64,000 nt of DNA from Prorocentrum cordatum (GCA_963575745.1 CAUYUJ010009569.1:126001-190000); one strand, 5' to 3'; numbered from the stretch's first letter, positions 46,219-56,489 are shown. Numbers and translations: made by a program. The notes: generated from the sequence alone by a model not told the origin.

Positions 46219-48342
46219 ATGCCAGGCTCCCGCGGCCGCGGGCTTTTCGTGTCCAAGTTGGGGTCTGCGGCGCAGGGGCCCCTGTCCCAGGTAGACGCCC
46301 GGCGCGCCCCGGCCCTGCAAGAGGCGTGGCTGGCCGCGGCCATGCCGCCCCAGAGACGCCGCCGCAGCGAGCATGGGCGCGATGAGCGCCGTAGTCGCAG
46401 TCGGAGGCGGCGCGGCAGCACCAGCGGCAGCTCGCCCCCGAGGCGCCACCGCAGCCGCGCGAGGCCCAGGCCCAGCAAGTCCCAGTACCCCTCGGGCCGC
46501 GGCCGCAGGTCCTCCAGTTCAAGTTCCTTACCCCCGCTGGCCAGCGGCGAGCCGCTGAGCGAGGTTGGCGGTGGTGGCGCGCCCAGCCCGTGCAGGCTCT
46601 CCGTCGCGCTGGGGGAGCTCATCCCGACGTCCCCGCCCCCGGGTAACTTCAGCATCCCTGGTGTGACGGGCAAGGCGCGGCCGGCGGCCCCGGCTCACGC
46701 TTTGTCGCCTGGCACCCCGCAGGCCGCTCGTCACGCCAGCGCGCCGCCTGGGCAGTGGCTGGGGGCATCACCGGCGTCGCCGCCGCCGCCACCGCCGCCT
46801 CCGCCGCCTCCGCCACAGGAGGACCCGCCGCAAGCCCCGTGCACCCCGACACCGGTTGCGTCTACCCCCTCCGGGAGCCCACGCCCCGCCTCCCCAGGGC
46901 CGCCGACCCTGAGCCCGCCGCCGCTTCCGGCGGGCTGGGAAAGCCGGCGCGACCCATACAACGGCCAGCTCTACTTCATTCACAGGATCACGAAGGAGAG
47001 CCGTTGGGACCACCCAGCCGCGTCGCAGGCAGCGCCCTCGGATGGCGCGGGCGTGCCCCGTGCCTCCCCCGTGGCCGCGCCAGCCAAGGCGGCCCCGCGC
47101 GCGCAGCCCGACCGCGGCGGGGAGGGGCTGCCGACTGCCGCGGCTCAGGCTGCCCAGGCAGAGGCCCCCCCCAGTGAGCTCCAGTCCCTGAAGGAGTCCT
47201 TGTTCCAGCTCCAGCGCGAGAGGCCGGCGTGGGATTGTTACGCGGGCGAAACAGGCCAGAAGGTGTGGCTCCAGAGGAGCACCGGTGCAGTCCAGGCGAC
47301 GGAACCCCACGAGGTCGCGGCGCACTTAGCCGAGGTTGCTAGCTTGCGGAATCGCCTGGCAGTTCTGGAGGGCCGCGCCCCGCCCGCGTGCCCGCCCACC
47401 AGCCAGTCGATAGCGGCGTCCACGCGCGTTGACTCTCAGACACGCGAGGTGCTCAATAGGAGGTTGGAGGCGGAGTCTGTGGAGCAGGCCCTCCTCCAGG
47501 CAGGGCGCGACAGTCTGCACAGCGCTGGCGCGCCTGCCCCGGCGGCGCCGGCGCTAGCCGAGCCCCGTGCCCCAGGCTTGGCTGCGGGCGCAGGCCCGCT
47601 TTCTTCGTTCATGCTGCGCGCGCAGCCCGCGTTCGTTGACCCCCGGGCGCGCGCGGTGGTCAAGAGGAGGCTGGAGGAGGAGGCTGTTGAGCAGGCCCTC
47701 CTCCAGGCGGGGCGCGACGATTTGCGCGTTGTTGGCGCCCCCGCCCGCGTGGCGCCGCCGTATGGCGCGCCTCAGGCCCCCGGGGCTCCGATCGCTGACC
47801 CGCTTGCCTCGGCCACGCTGCGCACGCAGGCAGAGCTTGATTCGGCAGTGGGGGGTTGGCAGCGCCAGCTGCGCGCCGCTGTGGGAGAGAGTAGGGACGG
47901 CCGTATCAGCATGGAAGCGGCGTTTTTGGTGAGCGCGTGCACGGCTCAAGAGGATCTCCACCGCATTGTCGGTGCGATGGGGGTCGACATCGTGCATGGT
48001 GACACTCGCGGCCGAGCCGCCGCAGCAGTGCGCCCGGCCCCTCCCTTTGCCGTAGTGACGGGCGACTTCCATCAGCCAGGGCTGGAAGTCACGTTTAAAG
48101 TCGCCCCCGTGGCCAAATTGAGCATCCAACTAGTCAATAAAAGACAGGGCCGCGTGGTGGTCAAAGGCCGCCGGGGGGCCATGGAAGCGAATATCGAGGA
48201 GCTGCTGATGTATCTAGGGCCTGTGACCGAGCTGCGCGCCGCGGCGCCACCTGTGCAGCAGGTGGGCACCCCCGTGCCAGCCGTGCGCTTGTCGGCCCGG
48301 GAGCGCCTCGCGGGCGCCGAGGGCCTGCCCGGCTTTCAGTAG
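46219..48342 (+). CDS. Second ORF of the LINE region, with a WW domain
   Basis: About 707 residues if started at ATG 46219 (MPGSRGRGLFVSK); the frame is open further upstream. The N-terminus is Arg/Ser-rich (RDERRSRSRRRRG), like splicing factors. A Pro-rich stretch follows, then a WW domain at 46921-47017: LPAGWESRRDPYNGQLYF and IHRITKESRWDHP, with the two tryptophans 23 residues apart and the central Y-F. WW domains bind proline-rich peptides. The C-terminal half contains an internal duplication: RRLEAESVEQALLQAGRD at about 47460 and RRLEEEAVEQALLQAGRD at about 47667. A final globular part has QLVNKRQGRVVVKGRRGAMEANIEELL. The protein is probably the ORF1p-like, RNA-binding partner of the RT ORF. 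A WW domain there is unusual. Confidence 0.6.
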   Translation: MPGSRGRGLFVSKLGSAAQGPLSQVDARRAPALQEAWLAAAMPPQRRRRSEHGRDERRSRSRRRRGSTSGSSPPRRHRSRARPRPSKSQYPSGRGRRSSSSSSLPPLASGEPLSEVGGGGAPSPCRLSVALGELIPTSPPPGNFSIPGVTGKARPAAPAHALSPGTPQAARHASAPPGQWLGASPASPPPPPPPPPPPPQEDPPQAPCTPTPVASTPSGSPRPASPGPPTLSPPPLPAGWESRRDPYNGQLYFIHRITKESRWDHPAASQAAPSDGAGVPRASPVAAPAKAAPRAQPDRGGEGLPTAAAQAAQAEAPPSELQSLKESLFQLQRERPAWDCYAGETGQKVWLQRSTGAVQATEPHEVAAHLAEVASLRNRLAVLEGRAPPACPPTSQSIAASTRVDSQTREVLNRRLEAESVEQALLQAGRDSLHSAGAPAPAAPALAEPRAPGLAAGAGPLSSFMLRAQPAFVDPRARAVVKRRLEEEAVEQALLQAGRDDLRVVGAPARVAPPYGAPQAPGAPIADPLASATLRTQAELDSAVGGWQRQLRAAVGESRDGRISMEAAFLVSACTAQEDLHRIVGAMGVDIVHGDTRGRAAAAVRPAPPFAVVTGDFHQPGLEVTFKVAPVAKLSIQLVNKRQGRVVVKGRRGAMEANIEELLMYLGPVTELRAAAPPVQQVGTPVPAVRLSARERLAGAEGLPGFQ

Positions 48343-49239
48343 GTGAACGCCCTGTCAGGCGTCGGCGGGGGCCGCTAGCTGCGCCCCCCGTCGGGGCAGG
48401 GGAGTGGCAGTTCCTTTCTTTTTTTTTTGTGCTTTCCTTTTCCTACCAGCGCCCGCCGCTCCTGTCCCCTTTTTTTATAAATCGGCCTCGCGAAGCCTAG
48501 ATGCGTTGAGCAGCGCGCGCTCACGCAGATCTGCATGCGCTTGCCCGACTTGCAGGCTAGGGCTCTAGCGTTAATTCATCCTGCATAAAAAGATTGCCTT
48601 TTGCATTGCGTTTGGGAGAACGGCCAGGCCTGGGCGCGATGCGAACGGTAAAAGAGGCCTCGGAGCTTGCTTGCGCTGCCTCTCTTTGTTGCCTTGCATT
48701 GTCGCGCGCGCGGGCCAGGGGCAGTTGCTGAGCATGGCAAGTGCGTGTTGCGCGCGCACGGGTGCGCGTTGCATGGGGGTGCGCGCTGGTCTGCGCTCCG
48801 CTCGTCCTGTCGTCCTGTGTCCTTGGTACGTCGCTCGCCATGCAAGTGTGACAGTGCAGGGAATTGTTCGTCGTCGTCCACTGCCCCTCTGAGCCCTAGT
48901 AGCGAGGCGCCTTCTGGTTCCCCGCCTCCCCCTCATGCCGAATGCCGCCCGCCCTCGGGCGAGTCGGCCTACCCCTGCTTAAGGTGTCGTGGAAAACGCG
49001 ATGGCGGACCCCGGGCCGTCGGATCGTGGAGTGGCCTGCGGGCCCAGGGTTTGGCTGACCCTGGGCCACCGGACCCTGGGACGTGTCGGTTGGCTTAGGG
49101 CCGGGGCCCCCCTCCCCCTCCCCCTCCTCCCTCATGGCCGCGTTGGAGCCCGTGACCCCCCCCTCCCGCCCTCCCCCCAGCAGCCGCTCTCTGAGAAACG
49201 GGGGGGGGAGCTGCCCGGCCGCGCGTCGTGGGCCGAGCG
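48343..49239. other. Inter-ORF region of the LINE-type element
   Basis: Contains two T-runs (about 48419-48429 and 48470-48477), CTAGCTGCGCCCCCC at about 48377, and TGGGCCACCGGACC / CCCGGGCCGTCGGAT words near 49010-49080. No ORF supported on either strand. Confidence 0.4.
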
Positions 49240-52200
49240 ATGGCGACTGAGGCTACCAGCTGCGTGCGGCGGGACCAGCGGGGAGAAACCCAGCGGCAGT
49301 TGAGCCCTTTTCGCGCCTTCTGCCAGGCGTGGCTGGCGCGAAGCCCCCGCAGGCTGGAGGCCGCGGCGGCCCTGCGCGATGCCCTGGCACTCTTGGAGCT
49401 CTTGCCGCCGCGCCCTGACCACATGCTGCAGGAAGGGGGGTCCGCGCTACGAGCGCTTTGGGCCTTTGCGGATGAAGTGGCTTATATCTTGCGGCGAATC
49501 CTCGTTCCGCCCTTGCGTGCATTGGGACAGCATGCCGCAGCGGTAGGTTCGCCATTTGCCGGACCTCCGCCTGTCGAGGAGGTAGGCCCAGAGCGTGAGG
49601 CCTCCTGTGTCCCCCCCGCCCGCTCCGTCCTTCGTCTTGGCACTCTGAACCCGGGCCGGTGCGGTTTTCTCCAGTTAGGCGCCGACCAGCTTCTGGAATG
49701 GCGTCTCGAGGCAGTCGCTTTTGCCCTGGACGCTCAGTCGGTTGACATCTGCATCCTCCCGGGGGCGCGGTTTCCCGAGGGCGCAACGCTTCCCCAAGGT
49801 TTCCCATATTGCTGGGATGGGGCGCGCTCGGGGTCGTGGGATTCAGTAGGCATCTTTTTCCGCCCCGAGGTAGAACACATGCTGCGCCCGGTGCCGGATT
49901 TTTCTTCAAACCGGGAGCAGTGGTTTGAGGTTTGGGGCGGAGGGGCCGCGCCCAGTCCTGCTGCCATCCTTTGCGCGTTCTACCCGAAGCACGGCGGGGG
50001 CACAGACACCTGGAAGTCCATTGTAGCGCATGCGGCTTTATGTCGTCATCGGTACCCGCGGGCGCGCTTGATTTTAGGCGGAGATGCAAATGTCCATTTG
50101 GACTATCTTGCTGACCATGTGGAGCCTTGTAGCTGCGCGCACTGCAAGCAATCCCCTGCAGACAGAGAGATCCAACAGTGGCTTGTGGCTGCAAGGCTTG
50201 GGGCTTTTAACCCCCCCGCGCCAACGCATGTGTCTGGCACCTGCATCGACCTTTTCATAGGCATGAGAGATTCGCCCCTTCCTGTCAAGGTCCTGCCGGA
50301 TTTTATTGCGCTCTCCGACCACCGACTCGTCATGGCAGAGGTGCCCTGCCAGTTCACGGCCCCGTGGGCGGCGGGCTACGGGAGGGTCGCCTGGACGTCC
50401 GGACCCAGGTGGGACGAGGGCCTGAGGGAAATCTCCGGCACCCTCAGTGCGCTGAGCGAGAGCGTGGAAGCAATTACATGCGCCCCTTGGCTTCAGCCAC
50501 CGTGGTTCGGAGGCAGGGCCAGCAGAGTGCAAAGGCGCGCCGTGGTTAATGTTGCGGCTTGGGCTCGCGATGCCGCCTACACCATGGTGGGACACGCAGC
50601 GGGTGCCACCAAGGTGATAGGGGGCAAGCGTCGCCTCTCGCAGACCACTGCGCGTAGGTTGCTGAACCCAGCGTGTTTCACCTCGCATCAAGAGTTTAAG
50701 CTTGAAGTTGCGCGCGCAGCGTGGGGGGAGCGTAGGAGAGCCGTCCACCGCTATTTGCATTTGCGCGAGGCCAACCCCGGGGCCGCGGAGAGGTTCCTGT
50801 CGAGCTTCTTCCAGGTGCGCACCCGTTTTGAGGTGAGGCTGTCGGACCCGTCCACGGGGGCCGCGCTTACGCCCAGTGCGATGGTTGAGGCTGTCAGGCA
50901 GGATCTGTTTGCACGCGATCGCAATGACTTTGAGCAGGATCCGGGGGCCGAGGAGGCCATGGCACGGCAGGTTTCTTTGATCCGCAGCGCGGGTGCCCTC
51001 GAAGGCGCACCAGCCCGAGCTCCACCTTACACGGATGACGAGGTGCATGCTGTGTTGAGCGCTCTCAAGCCAGGCAAACGCACAATTCATGGGTGTTACG
51101 CCGCCTTGCGCGCAGAGTCACCAGCGGGGGTACGGCTGACCAAGGCCCTAGTGAACCTCGCTCGCGCCGCCGGCGTGACCGCGAAAATCTGGTCACTCAG
51201 GCAGATCACCCCATTGCGTAAGTGCGGCCCAACCACAGTGCGCGCACTCTCCGCCCTGCGGCCAATTTCCATTGCAACGGAGATGGCATCGGTACAAGAC
51301 GCTCTCTGGATAGCCCGAAATAGCGGTGCGCTGGAGGCGTATTGTGGGCCTTGCCAGCAGGGGGGAGTCGGCGACGCCCTCACCCTAGTAATCGGCCTCG
51401 TCGTGCACGCCCAGCTGCGGCATGCGCAGGGCCTCCACACTTGGTGGGCTCTAGCAGATGGCAAGTGGGCTTTCGACGTGGCGTCCCGCCACGCCATGTT
51501 GGTGGGCGTGTACAACGCCGGAGTCCGCGGGCCTGATTGGCTCATTTTGGACGACGTGTTGGCGCAAGACCATCAGTGCCTGTCTTTGCATGGGCTGCTG
51601 AGCCCCGTTTTTATGCTTTCGCGCGGTACAGCTCAGGGCAGGCGGTTTTCTGTGCACGCTTTTAACACCCAGCTCCGTGGGCTTGCGGATGACATCGCAA
51701 AAGTGCTCCCGGAGGGGTGCAGCACGATTGTGCCTCCATTTGCTAGGGCAGCGCTCCTTGACGCGGAGGAAGTCACGCCGCCGGCGCAATGCGTTGAGCC
51801 GCCGCGGGGGGAGCTGCAGCTTGACGGGGTCGTGCAGGAGGTGTCGCTTTTGGCGGCGGCTGAGGAGTCGCCGTGGCCCCAGGCGAGGCGCTTCCTGCGC
51901 GGCGTCCTCAGCGCGCTGTCGTCGCAGGCTGATCGGGTTGCCGTGACAGAGCGTTTGGGGGCTTACCACGTGGAGTCACCGCAATTCGTGGATGACATCA
52001 CAACGCCCTGCCCGTCAGAGGGGGCCGTTAGGGCCGTTCTGTCGGAGGAAGAGTGGTCGGCGTGCAGCCGATACGCACGGCGCGTGAGGGCCCGCTTCAA
52101 CTATGATAGGGGGAAGACGGCAGTCCTGCCCCTTCTGGACGCCCCCCCGCCCTTGCTAGCTGGAGCCCCTGTGGTGCGCGCGAAAGGGCTTCTAGGAGTT

Positions 52201-53313
52201 CTAGTGGACTCGGGCCTCACGTTTCTGCCGTTGCTGCACAGTACGCTCGCGAGGGGCAGGTCGCTGTTTGACGAACTTTTGCAGGCGGCGGAGTGCGGGG
52301 GCTTCTCCATCCCAGTTGCCGCAGCTCAAGTCCCTCCCCGCATTGAGTCGGTAATCCTATACGCTTCCCCGTTGTTGGCCCTAGCCGAGGGGGCTGAAGC
52401 GGCCCTCAACCGCTTACAGGTAGAGTGGGGCCGCAAGCTGCTGGGCTGCAATGCTGGCCCGCCCGTGCGTCACAGCGTGGTCGTGGCCCAATGCGGGCGG
52501 CCTTTGAGGCTGGGCACGAAGTTTCTTGAGCGTGCCTTGCTAGCGCGAGCCAGGCTCGCAGTCCTCCCGCTCGACCACCCGGCGTCCCGAGCCTGGCAGG
52601 CATCCCGGTGCCTGCACGCCCCCTCTTGGGTTACTGCGGTAGCTGCGCTCGCTGGCCGCCTTCCGTCGCCGCCAGTGCAACTGGACCGACACCCGGCATG
52701 CGCTGGGGAGCAGTTGGAGGCTGCGCGCGCCCATCCAGCGAGGCGCAGGGCCCTCCTGGAGTGGTGCCGCTGGCAGGTCGTGCGCCCAGCGCTGTTGGAG
52801 CATGACCGGCAAGCATTCAGGAAGGCAGCGTCATGTGTTCTCCCGGCGTTGCGCCGTTCCTTCGCTGAGCTTTGCCCGGGCCCGTCCCTCCCTGACTGGA
52901 ATCTTCTGGGCTGGGAGTCGTCTCCAAACTTTTGGAAGCATTACCGGTTGTGGGCCGTCATACGCATGACGGGCTGCTGGCCCCTTGCCGTGCTTGGCCA
53001 GGGTGGGCTGCCAGCCACGCTCTCGCGGTGCGGGGCATGCGGAGCGTCGAATGTAGCAGTCGACCATCCCCTGGTAGCGTGTCAGGCCACGGTTCAGCAC
53101 CGTGCCCTCCTTGCGCGCGACGGCCCGCCCATGCAGGGCGCCGCCCCGGAGTTCGCCTTACAAGTCCTTTTTTCCGAGGGTCTCCCGTCGCGTGCGCGTG
53201 CTGCGCACGTCAGTTACGTGGGCGCTGCAGTTTTGCAGGCTGCTTGGCCAGCGCCGCCCCCTCCGCCTCCGCCTCCCCCTCCGCCCCCCCCCCCGCGCGC
53301 CCCCCCGAGCTAG
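49240..53313 (+). CDS. LINE ORF2: AP endonuclease and reverse transcriptase, intact
   Basis: 1357 residues from ATG 49240 to TAG 53311-53313. Numbering here is from the GTG at 49228. The endonuclease (about 135-370) has LGTLNPG with N141, VGIFF, CAFYPKHGG, LILGGDANVH with D286 and N288, TCIDLF, and LSDHRLVM with D364 and H365, the expected catalytic set of EEP-type nucleases. The RT (about 610-960) has ALKPGKRTIHG, ALRPISIATEM, motif A ADGKWAFDV with D744, motif B RGTAQGRRFSVHAFN with Q803-G804, motif C FVDDIT with D922-D923, and FNYDRGKTAVL. Near the C-terminus is CGACGASNVAVDHPLVAC (C1268-x2-C-x8-H-x4-C), a zinc finger like those ending many LINE proteins. A Pro-rich tail is encoded by CCT repeats. 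The protein nicks the target DNA and copies the element RNA there. Confidence 0.85.
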   Translation: MATEATSCVRRDQRGETQRQLSPFRAFCQAWLARSPRRLEAAAALRDALALLELLPPRPDHMLQEGGSALRALWAFADEVAYILRRILVPPLRALGQHAAAVGSPFAGPPPVEEVGPEREASCVPPARSVLRLGTLNPGRCGFLQLGADQLLEWRLEAVAFALDAQSVDICILPGARFPEGATLPQGFPYCWDGARSGSWDSVGIFFRPEVEHMLRPVPDFSSNREQWFEVWGGGAAPSPAAILCAFYPKHGGGTDTWKSIVAHAALCRHRYPRARLILGGDANVHLDYLADHVEPCSCAHCKQSPADREIQQWLVAARLGAFNPPAPTHVSGTCIDLFIGMRDSPLPVKVLPDFIALSDHRLVMAEVPCQFTAPWAAGYGRVAWTSGPRWDEGLREISGTLSALSESVEAITCAPWLQPPWFGGRASRVQRRAVVNVAAWARDAAYTMVGHAAGATKVIGGKRRLSQTTARRLLNPACFTSHQEFKLEVARAAWGERRRAVHRYLHLREANPGAAERFLSSFFQVRTRFEVRLSDPSTGAALTPSAMVEAVRQDLFARDRNDFEQDPGAEEAMARQVSLIRSAGALEGAPARAPPYTDDEVHAVLSALKPGKRTIHGCYAALRAESPAGVRLTKALVNLARAAGVTAKIWSLRQITPLRKCGPTTVRALSALRPISIATEMASVQDALWIARNSGALEAYCGPCQQGGVGDALTLVIGLVVHAQLRHAQGLHTWWALADGKWAFDVASRHAMLVGVYNAGVRGPDWLILDDVLAQDHQCLSLHGLLSPVFMLSRGTAQGRRFSVHAFNTQLRGLADDIAKVLPEGCSTIVPPFARAALLDAEEVTPPAQCVEPPRGELQLDGVVQEVSLLAAAEESPWPQARRFLRGVLSALSSQADRVAVTERLGAYHVESPQFVDDITTPCPSEGAVRAVLSEEEWSACSRYARRVRARFNYDRGKTAVLPLLDAPPPLLAGAPVVRAKGLLGVLVDSGLTFLPLLHSTLARGRSLFDELLQAAECGGFSIPVAAAQVPPRIESVILYASPLLALAEGAEAALNRLQVEWGRKLLGCNAGPPVRHSVVVAQCGRPLRLGTKFLERALLARARLAVLPLDHPASRAWQASRCLHAPSWVTAVAALAGRLPSPPVQLDRHPACAGEQLEAARAHPARRRALLEWCRWQVVRPALLEHDRQAFRKAASCVLPALRRSFAELCPGPSLPDWNLLGWESSPNFWKHYRLWAVIRMTGCWPLAVLGQGGLPATLSRCGACGASNVAVDHPLVACQATVQHRALLARDGPPMQGAAPEFALQVLFSEGLPSRARAAHVSYVGAAVLQAAWPAPPPPPPPPPPPPPPRAPPS

Positions 53314-53742
53314 AGTGGTTTCGTTCCCGCAACCAAGCCAGGGTGGGCTGAGGCACAACCTGCTATGCCGTATCCCTAGACAGGCGCTTGTTGGCCCTGC
53401 CCGGTTGTCCGTCCGCCGCGTGGGCTGCGAGGGGAGGGGGAACACGGGCGCGTGCCTCATGTGATCGAGCCTCCCCGCTCCGGCCGCCCCAGGAAGGTCC
53501 CGCGCTGTCCGTCCGGCGTGGGCGGGGAGGGCGGCAGGCAGAGAGGTTGTCGATGTGTGGGCAAGATGGGGTGTGAAAGACCACTACCTGACGGCGTACA
53601 TATCCTCCCTCGGAGCGGCTGGTACCAGCAGCTGTGAGGGGCGGCGCGCCCGGGGCCGGGCGGCGGGCGCCCCGCGGGCGCCCGGCGCGGGACCCGGAGT
53701 GTGCTGTATGAGCGCGAAACGAAAAAAACTTGGAGAGCGGAC
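53314..53742. other. 3' part of the LINE region
   Basis: No ORF supported. CGTCCGCCGCGTGGGC and CGTCCGGCGTGGGCG are two similar words about 100 bp apart. A short A-run at about 53722 may be the remnant of the tail. Confidence 0.4.
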
Positions 53743-54476
53743 GCAATGTAATTCACAAGTGAGTGCGGCTTTTGGTGCGCGGACGCAGCGTAATTTGCAG
53801 TTGATCGTGGTTCAGGGAGGGCGGACGCAGCGTAATTTACAAGGGGTCGTGGTTTTCGGAGCGCGGACACAGTGTAATTTACAAGGGATCGTGGACCTGG
53901 GAGCGAGGACGCAACGTAATTCAATATGGGTCGTGGCCCTGGGAGCGCGGACGCAGCATAATTTACGAGGGATCGTGGCCCTGGGGGGGCGGACGCAGCG
54001 TAAGTCATTGGAGAACATGGCCCTGGGAGCGCGGACACAGCGTAATCCACTGGGGAGCGCGGCCCTGGGAGCGCGGACGCAGCGTAGTTGAGGTGGGATC
54101 GTGGTTCTGGGAGCGCGGACACAGCGTAATCTACGTGGCCCTGTAAACGAGGACGCAGCGTAATTTAAAAGGGATCGTGGCCTTGGGAGCGCGGACGCAG
54201 CGTAATTTCCAAGGGATCGTGGCCCTGGGGGCGCGGACACAGCGTAATGTACTGGGGAACGTGGCCCTGGGAGCGCGGACGCAGCGTAATTCACGAGGGA
54301 GCGCAACCCTGGGAGCGCGGACGCAGCGTAGTTGAGGTGGGGTCGTGGCCCAGGAAGAGCGGACGCAGCGTAATATACGAGGGATCGTGGCCCTCGGAGC
54401 GCGAACGCAGCGTAATTTACACTTGATCGTGGCCCTGGGAGTGCGGTCGCAAGGTCATTTACGACGAATCCTGGCC
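53740..54476. repeat. 42-bp minisatellite, about 18 copies
   Basis: Unit: GCGGACGCAGCGTAATTTAC plus AAGGGATCGTGGCCCTGGGA. Most copies are 41-43 bp. Because 42 is a multiple of three, both strands keep long open frames: the plus strand reads ALGARTQRN repeated and the minus strand SALPGPRSLVNYAA repeated. Frame changes between copies show it is not maintained as protein. Confidence 0.85.
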
Positions 54477-54479
54477 TTG

Positions 54480-54770
54480 GGTCAGGGACGTCCCGCGGCA
54501 CGTTCCCTGACGCGTTCCCTGGCACGTTCCCTGGCGCGTCGCCTGGCACGTTCCCTGGCACGTTTTGTGACGCGTCCCGTGGCGAGTCCCCCTGGCACGT
54601 CGCGCGGCGCGTCCCGTGGCACGTCCCGTGGCACGTCCATTGGCACGTTCCGTAGCGCGTCCCCTTGGCACGTCCCGCGGCGCGTCCCCATGGCACGTCC
54701 TTTGGCACGTCCTTTAGCGCGTCTCTTGGGACATTCCGCGGCGCTTCCCCTTGGCATGTCCCCCTTTCAA
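54480..54770. repeat. Short-period GGCACGTCCC repeat
   Basis: A unit of about 13-17 bp with TGGCACGTTCC / GGCGCGTCCC variants. It recurs at about 54985-55180 as part of the 407-bp duplication. Confidence 0.75.
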
Positions 54771-55393
54771 TTAGCTTTGGGGCAGCTGCTATGTGCTCAG
54801 GCAGCTACTGTGTGCTTCGGTTAAGATCCAGATCAGTTCGGTCAGGACTCGGATGCAATGGGGATCTCGATCCACAACGCTACAGAGCACACTCGCGGCA
54901 TGGCACATCGCAATTCAGCACGGCGCAGCACAGCACAGCCCTTGGCACGGTACGTCAAGATCGATACGCTCAGCCTTGCAATCTGGCACGTTCCGTGGCG
55001 CGTCCCGTGGCGAGTCCCCCTGGCACGTCGCGCGGCGCGTCCCGTGGCACGTCCATGGGCACGTTCCTTGGTGCGTCCCCTTGGCACGTCCCGCGGTGCG
55101 TCCCCATGGCACGTCCCCTGGCACGACCCCTGGCGCGTCCCTTGGGACGTTCCGCGGCGCGTCCCCCTGGCGTGTCCCCGTGTCAAGTCGCTCTGGGGCA
55201 GCTACTATGTGCTCAGGCAGCTCGAATTGAAGATCCAGATCAGTTCGGTCAGGACTCGGATGCAAAGGGGGACTCGATCCACAACGCTATAGAGCACAAT
55301 CGCGGCATGGCACATCGCAATTCAGCACGGCGCAGCACAGCACAGCCCTTGGCACGGTACATCAATATCGATACACTCAGCATTGCAATTGCC
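54580..55393. repeat. Tandem duplication with 407-bp offset
   Basis: GATCCAGATCAGTTCGGTCA begins at 54825 and again at 55232, followed in both by about 160 bp of near-identical sequence (CGGCATGGCACATCGCAATT, CACAGCCCTTGGCACGGTAC). The GGCACGTCC repeats and GTGCTCAGGCAGCT before each copy also match. Confidence 0.75.
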
Positions 55394-55589
55394 CGTCGCC
55401 CAATCAGGTGTCTTGAACACGTTGCCATGCCTTACGTTTCTATCTTCCTTTCCGGGTTCGTGGGTCGATCATGATTCCGGAGGCGTAGCTACAGGAGGCC
55501 TAAAGGTGAAGTTGTTGCTTTGAAGCTTGTCGTGGGGGTTTGGCTTCTACTGCTCATCGACATGGCTAGGTTGTGGATCAGAGTCCTCA

Positions 55590-56340
55590 GGGAACCTTCT
55601 TGGGGTCTCTTCGGACCGCTCTCGGGGGCTTCTGAAGGGAGATGGACTTTTTTAGAAGCCTTGTCTGGTGGCCTTGGGCCCATTCCTCCACCGACCCGTG
55701 GCGCAGTCCGGTCGGCCAGAACAGAACAGTTCGTGGCCCTTGGGTTTTTGAGTCTCTTCGGAGAGCTTTGGGGAGCTCCTGGGGAGCAGTCTTGAAGCCT
55801 CTTGGGAGCCTCTTGGGGGCCCCTTGGGCTCTCTTGGGGCCTCCTGGGGGCCTCTGAAGGCAGAGGGCTTGAAATGTCGTGTCGTTTGGTGCTCCCCCTC
55901 TGGAGCCCTCTAAGGCCCTCTAAGGCCCCTCTGGTGCTCCCTCTCTTGGGGCGTTCTTGGGGCCCTCTAAGGCCGTCTTGGAGGCCTCTTGCTGTCTTGA
56001 CGCCTTCCTGGGCCGTCTTGGAGCCCGCTTGGGGGCCTCTTGAGCCGTCTTGGGGCGATCTTGGAGGCCTCTTAGGCCGTCTTTGAGCGTCGGGAAGCCG
56101 CAAAGGCGAGAATGCCAGAATCCTTCAAATAACCGAGAAGAAGTATATTAACTATAGTTTTAGGGCCCTCTGTGCTCTTGGAGGACTCTTGGGCCGTCTG
56201 GGGGCCATCTTGGGCGTCTTGGAGCGATCTTGTGGTGTCCCTGACGCCTCTTGTACCATCGTGGGGGCCTCTTGGGGGCCTTTTGGTCCTTCTTGGGCCT
56301 TTATGGGGGGCCCCGAGGGCGGCGCCCAAGAGCAAAACCA
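55590..56340. repeat. Second CTTGGGGCC-type degenerate repeat block
   Basis: CCTCTTGGGGGCC, CGTCTTGGAG and CCCTCTAAGGCC recur every 12-30 bp, as at 12040-12580. No gene supported. Confidence 0.65.
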
Positions 56341-56489
56341 TCTCGACCTTGCCTGGGTACTTTTTGGTCAGGGACCCCCAGGGGCGGCCCCGCGCGCGCG
56401 AATTAGAAAGCTCTGAACCAGTCACCGGAGATCTTAGCACGCCTCTGGCCCGTTGGGCCCGCGAATTTCCCACGCCTGTGTAACAATCT

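Larger units (their letters stand above)
43108..53733 (+). mobile_element. Non-LTR (LINE-type) retrotransposon region, about 10.6 kb
   Basis: The region runs from the SL relic to a short A-run (GAAAAAAACTT at about 53722). It contains three consecutive plus-strand ORFs, the last an AP-endonuclease/RT protein without frameshift. Neither end is proven: I see no target duplication and no long poly-A. The two upstream ORFs belong to the element by position and orientation only. Three intact ORFs suggest a recent insertion. Confidence 0.6.

Noticed and set aside
53457-54708. Minus-strand ORFs of 221 and 298 codons with ALPGPRS repeats
   Set aside because: They follow the 42-bp minisatellite and break wherever the unit length varies.
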